Origin: Hymenobacter sp. BT559
GTDB lineage: Bacteria > Bacteroidota > Bacteroidia > Cytophagales > Hymenobacteraceae
Length of the DNA stretch: 64,000 bases
Assembly (NCBI RefSeq): GCF_017571525.1
Contig: NZ_JAGETY010000001.1
Location: forward strand, 558,001-622,000
Direction of reading: 5' to 3'
Under the pieces are notes generated by a model, which saw only the letters and a program-made list of their open reading frames with translations, searched no databases and was not told the DNA's origin. The position numbers and the translations under genes were made by a program. Positions within the stretch are counted from its first letter, which is position 1, and the number at the start of each line of letters is the position of its first letter. Below are positions 54,018-61,315 of the stretch, one piece after another.

Positions 54018-55334
54018 CTAGCGTACCACCTCGCCGTACAAATCGAAGTCGCTAGCCCCCGTGATGTGCACGTTTGCGAAGCTACCCTGCGGAATGTGCA
54101 AATCATTGGTAGCCAGCACCAGCACTTCGTTGTCTACCTCGGGCGAGTCAAACTCGGTGCGGCCCACGTAGTAGCCGCCTTCGAGCCGGTCGAAGAGCAC
54201 CTTGTACGTCTGGCCCACACGCGACTCGTTATAATCCAGCGATATCTGCTGCTGAATTTCCATGATGCGGTCGGCGCGCTCCTGCTTCACTTCGGCCGGT
54301 ACGTCGTCAACCAACGTGTGCGAGTGGGTATTCTCTTCGTGCGAATAGGTGAAGATGCCCAGGCGCTCGAACTTCGACTCCTGCACAAACTCACACAGCT
54401 CCTCAAAGTCTTGCTCGGTCTCACCGGGGTGGCCGGCGATGAGCGTGGTGCGCAGCGCAATGCCCGGCACTCGGTCGCGAATTTCGCGCACCAGCTCCTT
54501 GGTGCGGCGGCTCGTGATGCCCCGGCGCATGGTTTTCAGCATGTTGTCTGAAATGTGCTGCAACGGCATATCGAGGTAACGGCAGATGTTGTCGCGCTCG
54601 CGCATCACATCTAGCGCCGCCAGCGGAAACTGGGAGGGGTAGGCGTATTGCAGGCGAATCCAGTCCACGCCGTTTACGTCGGAGAGGCGCTCTAGCAGCT
54701 CGGGTAGCTTGCGCTCGCCGTAGGCTTGCAGGCCGTAGTAGGTCAGGTCTTGGGCAATGAGAATCAGCTCTTTTGTGCCCATGCCGACGAGGCGCTTGGC
54801 TTCGGTCACGAGGTCCTCCATGGGCCGGTCTACGTGCTTGCCGCGCATCAGCGGGATGGCGCAAAACGAGCAGGGACGATTGCAGCCCTCGGCGATTTTG
54901 AAGTAGGCGTAGTGCTTGGGGGTAGTAAGCAGGCGCTCGCCCACCAGCTCCTTCTTGTAGTCAGCTTCCAACACCTTCAGCATCTGGGGTAGCTCCAGGG
55001 TGCCGAAGTAGGCATCGACCTGCGGAATCTCTTCTTCCAGCTCGTCCTTATAGCGCTGTGAAAGGCAGCCGGTTACATACAATTTTTCGAGCTTACCGGA
55101 CTCTTTCTCATCGGCGTAGCGCAGGATGGTGTCGATGCTCTCCTGCTTGGCGTTGTCGATAAAGCCACAGGTATTGATAATCACAATATTGGCGTCCGAC
55201 TTCTTGGCTTCGTGGGTCACCTGAAAGTCGTTGGCGCGCAGCTGGCCCATGAGCACCTCCGAATCGACGAGGTTCTTGGAGCAGCCCAGGGTGATAACGT
55301 TGACTTTGTTTTGTTTAAGCGTTCTAACTTTCAT
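54018..55334 (-). CDS. rimO: Ribosomal protein S12 methylthiotransferase
   Basis: 438 residues. It methylthiolates the conserved Asp of ribosomal protein S12 using two iron-sulfur clusters. N-terminal UPF0004 domain with three Cys: VITLGCSKNLVDSEVLM, IINTCGFIDNAKQESID and YVTGCLSQRY. Radical-SAM motif CNRPCSFCAIPLMRGKHVDR (CxxxCxxC), then LDMPLQHISDNMLKTMRRG and the C-terminal TRAM domain (GQTYKVLFDRLEGGYYVGRT). The branch is RimO rather than MiaB by LGCSKN and PLQH. It has its own promoter box and terminator, so it is a single-gene unit. Confidence 0.96.
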   Translation of the reverse strand: MKVRTLKQNKVNVITLGCSKNLVDSEVLMGQLRANDFQVTHEAKKSDANIVIINTCGFIDNAKQESIDTILRYADEKESGKLEKLYVTGCLSQRYKDELEEEIPQVDAYFGTLELPQMLKVLEADYKKELVGERLLTTPKHYAYFKIAEGCNRPCSFCAIPLMRGKHVDRPMEDLVTEAKRLVGMGTKELILIAQDLTYYGLQAYGERKLPELLERLSDVNGVDWIRLQYAYPSQFPLAALDVMRERDNICRYLDMPLQHISDNMLKTMRRGITSRRTKELVREIRDRVPGIALRTTLIAGHPGETEQDFEELCEFVQESKFERLGIFTYSHEENTHSHTLVDDVPAEVKQERADRIMEIQQQISLDYNESRVGQTYKVLFDRLEGGYYVGRTEFDSPEVDNEVLVLATNDLHIPQGSFANVHITGASDFDLYGEVVR

Positions 55335-55396
55335 ACAGCACGAAGGGCTACCCGGCTCAGCACGGGCAACAGGAAATAACTAGCGAAAAGAGCCTG

Positions 55397-55404
55397 CAAA
55401 TTTA
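55397..55404 (-). promoter_or_regulatory. rimO -7 box TAAATTTG
   Basis: Exact TAnnTTTG match on the minus strand, 62 bases before the rimO start. Confidence 0.5.
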
Positions 55405-55420
55405 CAACTCTTAAATGGGT

Positions 55421-55463
55421 AAAGCCTCGAACCAACTCCTAAGGGTAGTTAGTTCGAGGCTTT
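55421..55463 (-). terminator. Intrinsic terminator after pheS
   Basis: AAAGCCTCGAACCAACT (55421-55437) pairs with 55447-55463, one mismatch, with T or A runs at both ends. It lies 29 bases past the pheS stop. Confidence 0.8.
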
Positions 55464-55492
55464 TAGAAAGTAATAGTCCACGACCTGGGCGC

Positions 55493-56530
55493 CTACAGCG
55501 CCTCAAACTGGCGCAAGAAGCGCACGTCATTCTCCGTGAACAGGCGCAAATCCTTCACCTGGTACTTGAGCATGGTGATGCGCTCGATGCCCATGCCCCA
55601 GGCGTAGCCGGTGTATTTCTCGGAGTCGATGCCGCAGTTTTCCAGCACGTTAGGGTCTACCATGCCGCTGCCGCCGATTTCGACCCAGCCGGTGCCTTTG
55701 CAGATGTTGCAGCCCGCCCCCTTGCAGATGAGGCAAGTAATGTCGATTTCGGCGCTAGGCTCGGTGAAGGGGAAGTAGCTGGGGCGGAACCGGATGTTGA
55801 TGTCCTCGCCAAACATCTCGCGCACGAAGTAGTAAATCGTCTGCTTGAGGTCGGCAAAGCTCACGTTCTCATCAATATACAGGCCCTCAATCTGGTGAAA
55901 GAGCATGTGCGCCCGGGCCGAAATGGCCTCGTTGCGGTACACGCGGCCCGGCATGACGCGGCGGATGGGCAGCGGCTCATTTTCCATCACGCGCACCTGC
56001 ACGGTGCTGGTGTGGGTGCGCAGCAGGCTGGGCTGGGTGTCGCCTTCCACGGCGGGCACGAAAAACGTGTCCTGCATGTCGCGCGCCGGGTGGTTTTCGG
56101 GGAAGTTGAGGGCCGTGAAGTTGTGCCAGTCGTCCTCAATCTCGGGCCCTTCGGCTACCGCGAAGCCAATGCGGCTGAAGATGCGCAGCATCTGCTCGCG
56201 CACCAGGCTCAGGGGGTGGCGGGTGCCTAGCGAATTTGGAACAGCGGGCAGGGTATAATCGAAGGTGGCGTCGGCGGGCTGGTTGGCACTAGCCTCTTCC
56301 AGCGCAGCCTGCGCCTCGTCGAAGCGGGCCTGCGCCTGCTGCTTAAGACCGTTGAGCTGCTGGCCCACGGCGCGCTTTTGCTCGTTGGGCACCGTTTTGA
56401 GCTGGTCGAAGAGGTCGGCCAAGCGGCCTTTGCGGCCCAGGTAGAGGAGGCGAAACTGGTCGAGGGCGGCGGCGGTGCTGACGTCGGCGGCGGCCACTTC
56501 AGCGGCCAGGCCCAAAATAGATTCCTGCAT
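55493..56530 (-). CDS. pheS: Phenylalanyl-tRNA synthetase alpha subunit
   Basis: 345 residues. N-terminal coiled coil (YLGRKGRLADLFDQLKTVPN) that grips tRNA, then the class II catalytic core: motif 2 region VRVMENEPLPIRRVMPGRVY, RAHMLFHQIEGLYIDENVSF, FRPSYFPFTEPSAEIDITC and motif 3 GMGIERITMLKYQVKDLRLF. An insert CLICKGAGCNICKGTGW with four Cys suggests a zinc-ribbon loop. It charges tRNA-Phe with the beta subunit (pheT), which is not in this window. It has its own box and terminator and may be nearly leaderless. Confidence 0.97.
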   Translation of the reverse strand: MQESILGLAAEVAAADVSTAAALDQFRLLYLGRKGRLADLFDQLKTVPNEQKRAVGQQLNGLKQQAQARFDEAQAALEEASANQPADATFDYTLPAVPNSLGTRHPLSLVREQMLRIFSRIGFAVAEGPEIEDDWHNFTALNFPENHPARDMQDTFFVPAVEGDTQPSLLRTHTSTVQVRVMENEPLPIRRVMPGRVYRNEAISARAHMLFHQIEGLYIDENVSFADLKQTIYYFVREMFGEDINIRFRPSYFPFTEPSAEIDITCLICKGAGCNICKGTGWVEIGGSGMVDPNVLENCGIDSEKYTGYAWGMGIERITMLKYQVKDLRLFTENDVRFLRQFEAL

Positions 56531-56538
56531 GATACTCG

Positions 56539-56546
56539 CAAAGGTA
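56539..56546 (-). promoter_or_regulatory. pheS -7 box TACCTTTG
   Basis: Exact TAnnTTTG match with only 8 bases between it and the pheS start at 56530, implying a leader of a base or two at most. Confidence 0.5.
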
Positions 56547-56740
56547 CGGCGGGCAGCAAGTCAGCAGAAAATGCTGTCCTTTTTCGGATACCCGTAAAAA
56601 TAATCCTCTTATAAATCAAACTGTTGAAAGCAGCGTGAAAAAAAAGTAGCCACTACGCCCCGCTGATTTTCCAAAGTCTGGCACCGCCTTTGCAAAAGCG
56701 TTTTCAGCGTTCAACTCCTCCCATCCTTTTCCTTTTACCC

Positions 56741-57196
56741 ATGCTACGCCGTCTTCTACTTCCGCTGCTAGGTATCGCCCTTTTCGCTTCCGAAGCGGCG
56801 TCAGCTCAAACCCTTCCTGCCCCGGCCGCCCAGCCCGTGGCTGCCCCGGCCCAGCCGGTAGCTGGTGCCTACAGCCACCCGGCGGCCCGCGCTAAGGTTC
56901 TGACGGCCCGTGAGAAGCGCGCCGCCGAGGCTGCCGCTAAAGCCGAAGCTGCCAAGGCCGTTGCCGTAGCCCCCCCCGCCCAGCCCGATGCTGCCGCAAC
57001 GGCCGGAACCAGCTGGAATGGCTGGAGCAACGAGCCCACGCCTCAGGCCACCGACGCTACGTTCCGCCCCGCTACCAACCTATCGGTAGCACCTGGCATT
57101 CCGCTCAACCAAGTAGGCCACGGCGTGACGACGGACTACAACGGCCGGCCGCTGCACCACGAAGTGGTGAGCACCAGCATCTCGACGGGTCGCTAG
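56741..57196 (+). CDS. Small exported Ala/Pro-rich protein (paralogue 1)
   Basis: 151 residues from the ATG at 56741. Signal peptide MLRRLLLPLLGIALFASEAASA. The mature part is Ala/Pro-rich, with a charged helix (AREKRAAEAAAKAEAAKAVA) and a conserved-looking C-terminal block (NLSVAPGIPLNQVGHGVTTD and NGRPLHHEVVS). The APGxPxN phrase is shared with the next gene at 57340. Probably periplasmic and low-complexity. Function unknown. Confidence 0.65.
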   Translation: MLRRLLLPLLGIALFASEAASAQTLPAPAAQPVAAPAQPVAGAYSHPAARAKVLTAREKRAAEAAAKAEAAKAVAVAPPAQPDAAATAGTSWNGWSNEPTPQATDATFRPATNLSVAPGIPLNQVGHGVTTDYNGRPLHHEVVSTSISTGR

Positions 57197-57233
57197 GCCT
57201 CTGCTTTTCTCTCCTTTTTCTGCCTTGCTCTTG

Positions 57234-57266
57234 CGGCCACGAAAGCTAGCCTTTCGTGGCCGTTTT
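57234..57266 (+). terminator. Intrinsic terminator
   Basis: CGGCCACGAAAG (57234-57245) pairs with CTTTCGTGGCCG (57251-57262) around CTAGC, followed by TTTT. It closes the 56741-57196 gene. Confidence 0.88.
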
Positions 57267-57339
57267 GCGTAGAAGCCAAGCCCGCTGGCCGCCTGAAAAG
57301 CGGTGGGGGTTTCTTCTGGCTATTCTTCATTTCAAGCTC

Positions 57340-57669
57340 ATGCCCGCCTTACGCACCTTATCGCCCGCTTTGCTGGGGCTAGCCCTGCTGGCCCAGCCAG
57401 CTGCGGCCCAAACTACCCCCACCAAACACCGCGTGCAGCACATGCCCGCCGCCAAGCCGGCGCCCCGCATGGTGCCCAATACCTCGCCAGCTGCCCGTGC
57501 CGCCGACCCGCTCCGGGGCACTAATAGTAATGGGCAAGGCAACAACGTGTATGCCGCTCCGGGTGAGCCCGTAAACGTGACCGACAACGGTAAAAACACG
57601 CCCCCTTACGATGGCTCCGCCCCCAAAGGCGCAGCGCGCACCCGCACCACGCTAGCCTCGCCGAAGTAG
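57340..57669 (+). CDS. Small exported Pro/Ala-rich protein (paralogue 2)
   Basis: 109 residues from the ATG at 57340. Signal peptide MPALRTLSPALLGLALLAQPAAA. The mature chain is Pro/Ala/Thr-rich and ends NNVYAAPGEPVNVTDNGKN then PPYDGSAPKGAARTRTTLA. The APGEPVN phrase echoes APGIPLN in the gene before it, so the two are likely diverged duplicates. A 48-bp palindromic terminator follows. Function unknown. Confidence 0.65.
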   Translation: MPALRTLSPALLGLALLAQPAAAQTTPTKHRVQHMPAAKPAPRMVPNTSPAARAADPLRGTNSNGQGNNVYAAPGEPVNVTDNGKNTPPYDGSAPKGAARTRTTLASPK

Positions 57670-57686
57670 GAGGTTTATAGTGCTTT

Positions 57687-57734
57687 AAAAAGGCCAGGCT
57701 CGCTAAGCAGCTGCTTAGCGAGCCTGGCCTTTTT
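57687..57734. terminator. Perfect 48-bp palindrome, bidirectional terminator
   Basis: 57687-57710 (AAAAAGGCCAGGCTCGCTAA...) is exactly complementary to 57711-57734, with no loop and T runs at both outer ends. It lies between convergent genes. Confidence 0.9.
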
Positions 57735-57758
57735 ATCTTCTAGGAGTACGCAGGGCAG

Positions 57759-58997
57759 CTACTCGGCGGCCTGATAATACAGCGTGCTGCAATTTTCGGG
57801 GCGCAGCACGAGCTCGGCGGCGGCGCGCACATCGGCGGGCGTCACGGCTTGCAGCTGGGCAGGCTCCTCGTTCACGAGGTTGGCATTGCCGAGCAGCTTG
57901 CCGATAGCCAGGGCTAGCGCGCGGTTCAGCAGCTCAATCTCGCCGAAGACCAGGCCCGTTTCGGCTTGGTTCTTAACTTTCTGCAGCTCGTCGGCGGGCA
58001 CTTCGGCTTGCAGGAGCTCGGCCACTACGGCTTCTACAGCGCGGTCGGCCTCGGCCAGGGCCACGCCGGCGTTGAGCTTGCCGCTCACCACAAACAAGCC
58101 GGGGTCGAGCGAGCCCGTGACGGAGGCTGAAATGTTGTTGAACAGCTGCAAGTCTTTTACCAAGCGCTGGTGCAGGCGCGAGCTTTTGCCCCGGCCCAGC
58201 ACGTCGCTCAGCAGGTCTACGGCGTGGTAGCGCGGGTCGAGGCGGGCGGGCATGTGGTAGGCTTTGTAGAGGGCGCTCAACGGCACGGGGGCCGTTACTT
58301 CGGTGCGGCGCGCCTCGGTTTGGGCGGGCTCCTGGGGCAGCTGGCGCTCGCGGCGCTCGCCGCCCGGTATGGGCCCAAACCACTTCTCGGCCAGGCGCTT
58401 TACTTCGTCAAACGGCACCGCCCCGGCCACCACCAAAATGGCATTCTGGGGTGCGTAGTGCTGCCGGAAGAAGGCGCGCACATCGGCCATCTCGGCGTCT
58501 TCGATGTGGCTGATTTCCTTGCCGATAGTGTTCCACTGGTAGGGGTGGTTTTGGTAGGCTAGCGGCTTGAGCTTGAGCCACACGTCGCCGTAGGGCTGGT
58601 TGAGGTAGCTCTGCTTGAACTCTTCGACTACCACTTTGCGCTGCACGTCGAGGCCGTTTTCGGAGAAAGCCAAATCGAGCATGCGGTCGCTTTCGAGCCA
58701 GAAGCCGGTTTCGATGTTGGCGGCCGGCAGCGAGAGGTAGTAGTTGGTGATGTCTTGCGAGGTGAAGGCGTTGTTTTCGCCGCCCACTTTTTGCAGCGGC
58801 TCGTCGTAGCTCGGGATGTTTACCGAGCCGCTAAACATCAGGTGCTCAAACAAGTGCGCGAAGCCAGTCTTGTCGGGGCTTTCATCGCGCGAGCCCACGT
58901 CGTAAAGAATATTAAGTACCGCCAGCGGCGTGGTAAAGTCTTCGTGCACGAGGCAGCGCAGGCCGTTGGGTAGGGTAAATTCCTGGTAATGAATCAT
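57759..58997 (-). CDS. M16-family zinc peptidase (processing peptidase-like)
   Basis: 412 residues, one typical half of the M16B type. Inverted zinc motif HLFEH (His48-x-x-Glu51-His52) in GFAHLFEHLMFSGS, second acidic ligand in KVVVEEFKQSYLNQPYG. The C-terminal half is the inactive M16_C fold (DVLGRGKSSRLHQRLVKDLQ, RRGA-like FGEIELLNRALALAIGK). Such enzymes form two-subunit clamps; a partner M16 gene is not adjacent. There is no signal peptide, so it may be cytosolic. Targets are likely short peptides. Confidence 0.93.
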   Translation of the reverse strand: MIHYQEFTLPNGLRCLVHEDFTTPLAVLNILYDVGSRDESPDKTGFAHLFEHLMFSGSVNIPSYDEPLQKVGGENNAFTSQDITNYYLSLPAANIETGFWLESDRMLDLAFSENGLDVQRKVVVEEFKQSYLNQPYGDVWLKLKPLAYQNHPYQWNTIGKEISHIEDAEMADVRAFFRQHYAPQNAILVVAGAVPFDEVKRLAEKWFGPIPGGERRERQLPQEPAQTEARRTEVTAPVPLSALYKAYHMPARLDPRYHAVDLLSDVLGRGKSSRLHQRLVKDLQLFNNISASVTGSLDPGLFVVSGKLNAGVALAEADRAVEAVVAELLQAEVPADELQKVKNQAETGLVFGEIELLNRALALAIGKLLGNANLVNEEPAQLQAVTPADVRAAAELVLRPENCSTLYYQAAE

Positions 58998-59131
58998 AAG
59001 AAGGGAGTAAGGCTAGTTTGCGGCAAAGCTGCGGATAGCATTCGGGCGGAGGCCGTTCGGCTAGGAGCGAGGGCTAGCCTCGCACCTTACAAACTTAACA
59101 AGCTGGCCCGCAAAAAGGTGTGCCAGCCGAC

Positions 59132-59139
59132 TATCTTGC
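59132..59139 (+). promoter_or_regulatory. Possible -7 box TATCTTGC
   Basis: Near match to TAnnTTTG ending 3 bases before the ATG at 59143. The same octamer precedes 14094 and 63347. Confidence 0.35.
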
Positions 59140-59142
59140 CGC

Positions 59143-60795
59143 ATGCAAACCCACGCCGACATTCTCATCATCGGGGCCGGGCTGGCGGGCCTCGTGGCCG
59201 CGGCCGAAGCTACTGCCGCCGGCAAGCGCGTGCTGGTGCTCGACCAGGAGCCCGCTCAAAGCCTGGGTGGGCAGGCGCACTGGTCGTTTGGGGGCTTGTT
59301 TCTGGTCGATTCGCCCGAGCAGCGGCGGCTCGGCATCCGCGACAGCTTCGACCTGGCCTGGGCCGACTGGCTGGCCACGGCCGGCTTCGACCGGCCCGAA
59401 GATGCCTGGCCGCGCCGCTGGGCCGAGGCCTACGTGCAGTGGGCGGCCGGCGAAAAGCGTGCCTGGCTGCGCGAGCGCGGCATCTCGTTCTTCCCGGTGG
59501 TGGGCTGGGCCGAGCGCGGCGGCTACGGCGCCAGCGGGCCCGGCAACTCGGTGCCGCGCTTCCACGTGACGTGGGGCACCGGGCCGGGCGTGCTAGCCCC
59601 CTTCGTGGCCCAGGCCCGCGCCGCCGAGGCTAGCGGCCGGCTGGAATTCCGCTTTCGCCACCGCGTGAGCGAGCTGATAGTGACTACTGGCGCCGTGACC
59701 GGCGTGCGCGGCGAAGTGCTGGCCCCCAGCGATGTAGCTAGGGGCCAGCCCAGCAGCCGCGAGCAGCTAGGCGAGTTTGAGCTGAGCGCCGGGGCCGTCA
59801 TCGTCACGGCCGGCGGCCTCGGTGGCAACCACGGGCTGGTACGCCAGCACTGGCCCGCCCGCCTGGGCGCGGCGCCCGCTAGCCTCATCTCGGGGGTGCC
59901 GGCGCACGTGGATGGCCGTATGCTGGGCATCACCGAAAAAGCCGGCGGGCAAATCATCAACCAAGACCGCATGTGGCACTACACCGAGGGCATCCAGAAC
60001 TGGGACCCCATCTGGCCCATGCACGGCATTCGCATTTTGCCGGGGCCATCGTCGCTGTGGTTCGATGCGCGGGGGCGGCGCCTGCCGGGGCCGCTTTACC
60101 CCGGGTTTGACACGCTGGGCACCCTGGCGCATATCCAGAAAACGGGCTACGATTACTCGTGGTTTGTGCTCACGCAGAAGATTATCGAGAAAGAGTTTGC
60201 GCTCTCGGGCTCCGAGCAAAACCCCGACCTCACGGGCAAAAGCATCTGGCAAACGCTGGGCCGGGTGCGGGGTGGCGGCACCCCGCCGTTGCGCGCTTTT
60301 CTGGAAAAGGGTGCCGATTTCGTAGTCAGAAACAACCTGCCTGACCTCGTGGCGGGTATGAATGCGCTCACGCCCGAGCCGCTGCTCGACCTGGCTGCTA
60401 TGCAGGCCGAGATTGAAAACCGCGACCGCCAGCTCACCAACCCCTTCGGCAAAGACCAGCAGCTTACGGCCGTGCGCGGCGCGCGTAAGTATCTGGGCGA
60501 CCGCCTCATCCGCACCGCCAAGCCGCACCGTATTCTGGACCCGGCCGCCGGGCCGCTCATCGCGGTGCGCCTGCACCTTATCACCCGCAAAAGCCTCGGA
60601 GGCCTGCTCACCGACTTGCAAGGGCGGGTGCTGGGGGCTAGCGGCCAGCCGGTGCCGGGCCTATATGCGGCGGGCGAGGTGGCAGGCTTTGGCGGGGGCG
60701 GCTTGCACGGCTACCGGGCACTCGAAGGCACATTTTTAGGTGGCTGCCTCTTCTCGGGACGCGCGGCGGGCAGGGCAGCGGCTGGGGCTAGCTGA
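59143..60795 (+). CDS. FAD-binding dehydrogenase (KstD/fumarate-reductase-like)
   Basis: 550 residues. N-terminal FAD Rossmann motif ADILIIGAGLAGLVAAAEAT (GxGxxG). VIVTAGGLGGNHGLVRQHWP and the C-terminal FAD box GLYAAGEVAGFGGGGLHGYR with ALEGTFLGGCLFSGRAA close the fold. It belongs to the group annotated as FAD-binding dehydrogenase related to 3-ketosteroid dehydrogenase and fumarate reductase flavoproteins; ARKYLGDRLIRTAKPHRILD and PLIAVRLHLITRKSLGG are shared in that group. The substrate is unknown. No transporter or pathway gene is adjacent. Cytosolic; no signal peptide. Confidence 0.88.
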   Translation: MQTHADILIIGAGLAGLVAAAEATAAGKRVLVLDQEPAQSLGGQAHWSFGGLFLVDSPEQRRLGIRDSFDLAWADWLATAGFDRPEDAWPRRWAEAYVQWAAGEKRAWLRERGISFFPVVGWAERGGYGASGPGNSVPRFHVTWGTGPGVLAPFVAQARAAEASGRLEFRFRHRVSELIVTTGAVTGVRGEVLAPSDVARGQPSSREQLGEFELSAGAVIVTAGGLGGNHGLVRQHWPARLGAAPASLISGVPAHVDGRMLGITEKAGGQIINQDRMWHYTEGIQNWDPIWPMHGIRILPGPSSLWFDARGRRLPGPLYPGFDTLGTLAHIQKTGYDYSWFVLTQKIIEKEFALSGSEQNPDLTGKSIWQTLGRVRGGGTPPLRAFLEKGADFVVRNNLPDLVAGMNALTPEPLLDLAAMQAEIENRDRQLTNPFGKDQQLTAVRGARKYLGDRLIRTAKPHRILDPAAGPLIAVRLHLITRKSLGGLLTDLQGRVLGASGQPVPGLYAAGEVAGFGGGGLHGYRALEGTFLGGCLFSGRAAGRAAAGAS

Positions 60796-60955
60796 GCATA
60801 TCGCTGGCTAGGATAGCGGATGTTGTTGGTAAACGAGCCTTGGAATAACCCGTGCCGTTATTAGTTAGGAACTAGCTTGGCTGTGTGCATAAACCTTCAT
60901 CCACTCGACATCAAATATTATGTAACTGCTTGGTTATAAATACAAATAAACCAAA

Positions 60956-61186
60956 ATATTCAGCACCTTAACCCCCTCTACGACCGTATCGAAGAAAGCA
61001 GCAGAGAGCCACAAGCACGCGGCTCAGCACCACACCGAGGCCGCCAAGCACCACACTGAGGCTGCCAAGCAGCACGAGTCGGGCAACCACAAAAAGGCTG
61101 CCCACCACGCCCACACGGCGGCCGCCCATACCGAGCACGCCAACCACGCCCGCAAGAGCCACGCCGAAGAGCACGGCAAGAAATAG
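60956..61186 (+). CDS. His/Lys/Ala-rich small protein, no canonical start codon
   Basis: 76 codons if begun at ATA 60956. Reading: FSTLTPSTTVSKKAAESHKH then AAQHHTEAAKHHTEAAKQHE, SGNHKKAAHHAHTAAAHTEH and ANHARKSHAEEHGKK, ending in two TAG codons. The strong low-complexity His/Lys/Ala pattern and the third-position GC show it is or was coding. The frame opens after TAA 60947-60949 and holds no ATG, GTG or TTG before VSKK; only ATA 60956 or ACG 60980 could serve. A G-to-A change in an ATG would explain this. Similar soluble His-rich repeats occur in small proteins of unknown role. A strong terminator follows. Confidence 0.6.
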   Translation: MFSTLTPSTTVSKKAAESHKHAAQHHTEAAKHHTEAAKQHESGNHKKAAHHAHTAAAHTEHANHARKSHAEEHGKK

Positions 61187-61197
61187 TAGCCGCCCCG

Positions 61198-61265
61198 GCT
61201 CGCCCAGCAAAAAGCCGGCCCGCCTTTCTGGGTAGAAAAGCGAGCCGGCTTTTTGCTGGGCGAGC
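61198..61265 (+). terminator. 22-bp perfect-arm hairpin
   Basis: Arms 61198-61219 and 61244-61265 (GCTCGCCCAGCAAAAAGCCG... and its complement) with a 24-base loop. An inner AAAAAGCCGGC/GCCGGCTTTTT stem gives a T run. It terminates the His/Lys-rich ORF just before the next promoter. Confidence 0.82.
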
Positions 61266-61279
61266 GTAGCGCCCGCCGC

Positions 61280-61287
61280 TACCTTTG
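61280..61287 (+). promoter_or_regulatory. -7 box TACCTTTG
   Basis: Exact TAnnTTTG match, 28 bases before the ATG at 61316. Confidence 0.55.
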
Positions 61288-61315
61288 CCCTCCCCAACCC
61301 GCCCCTAGCCCCTCT

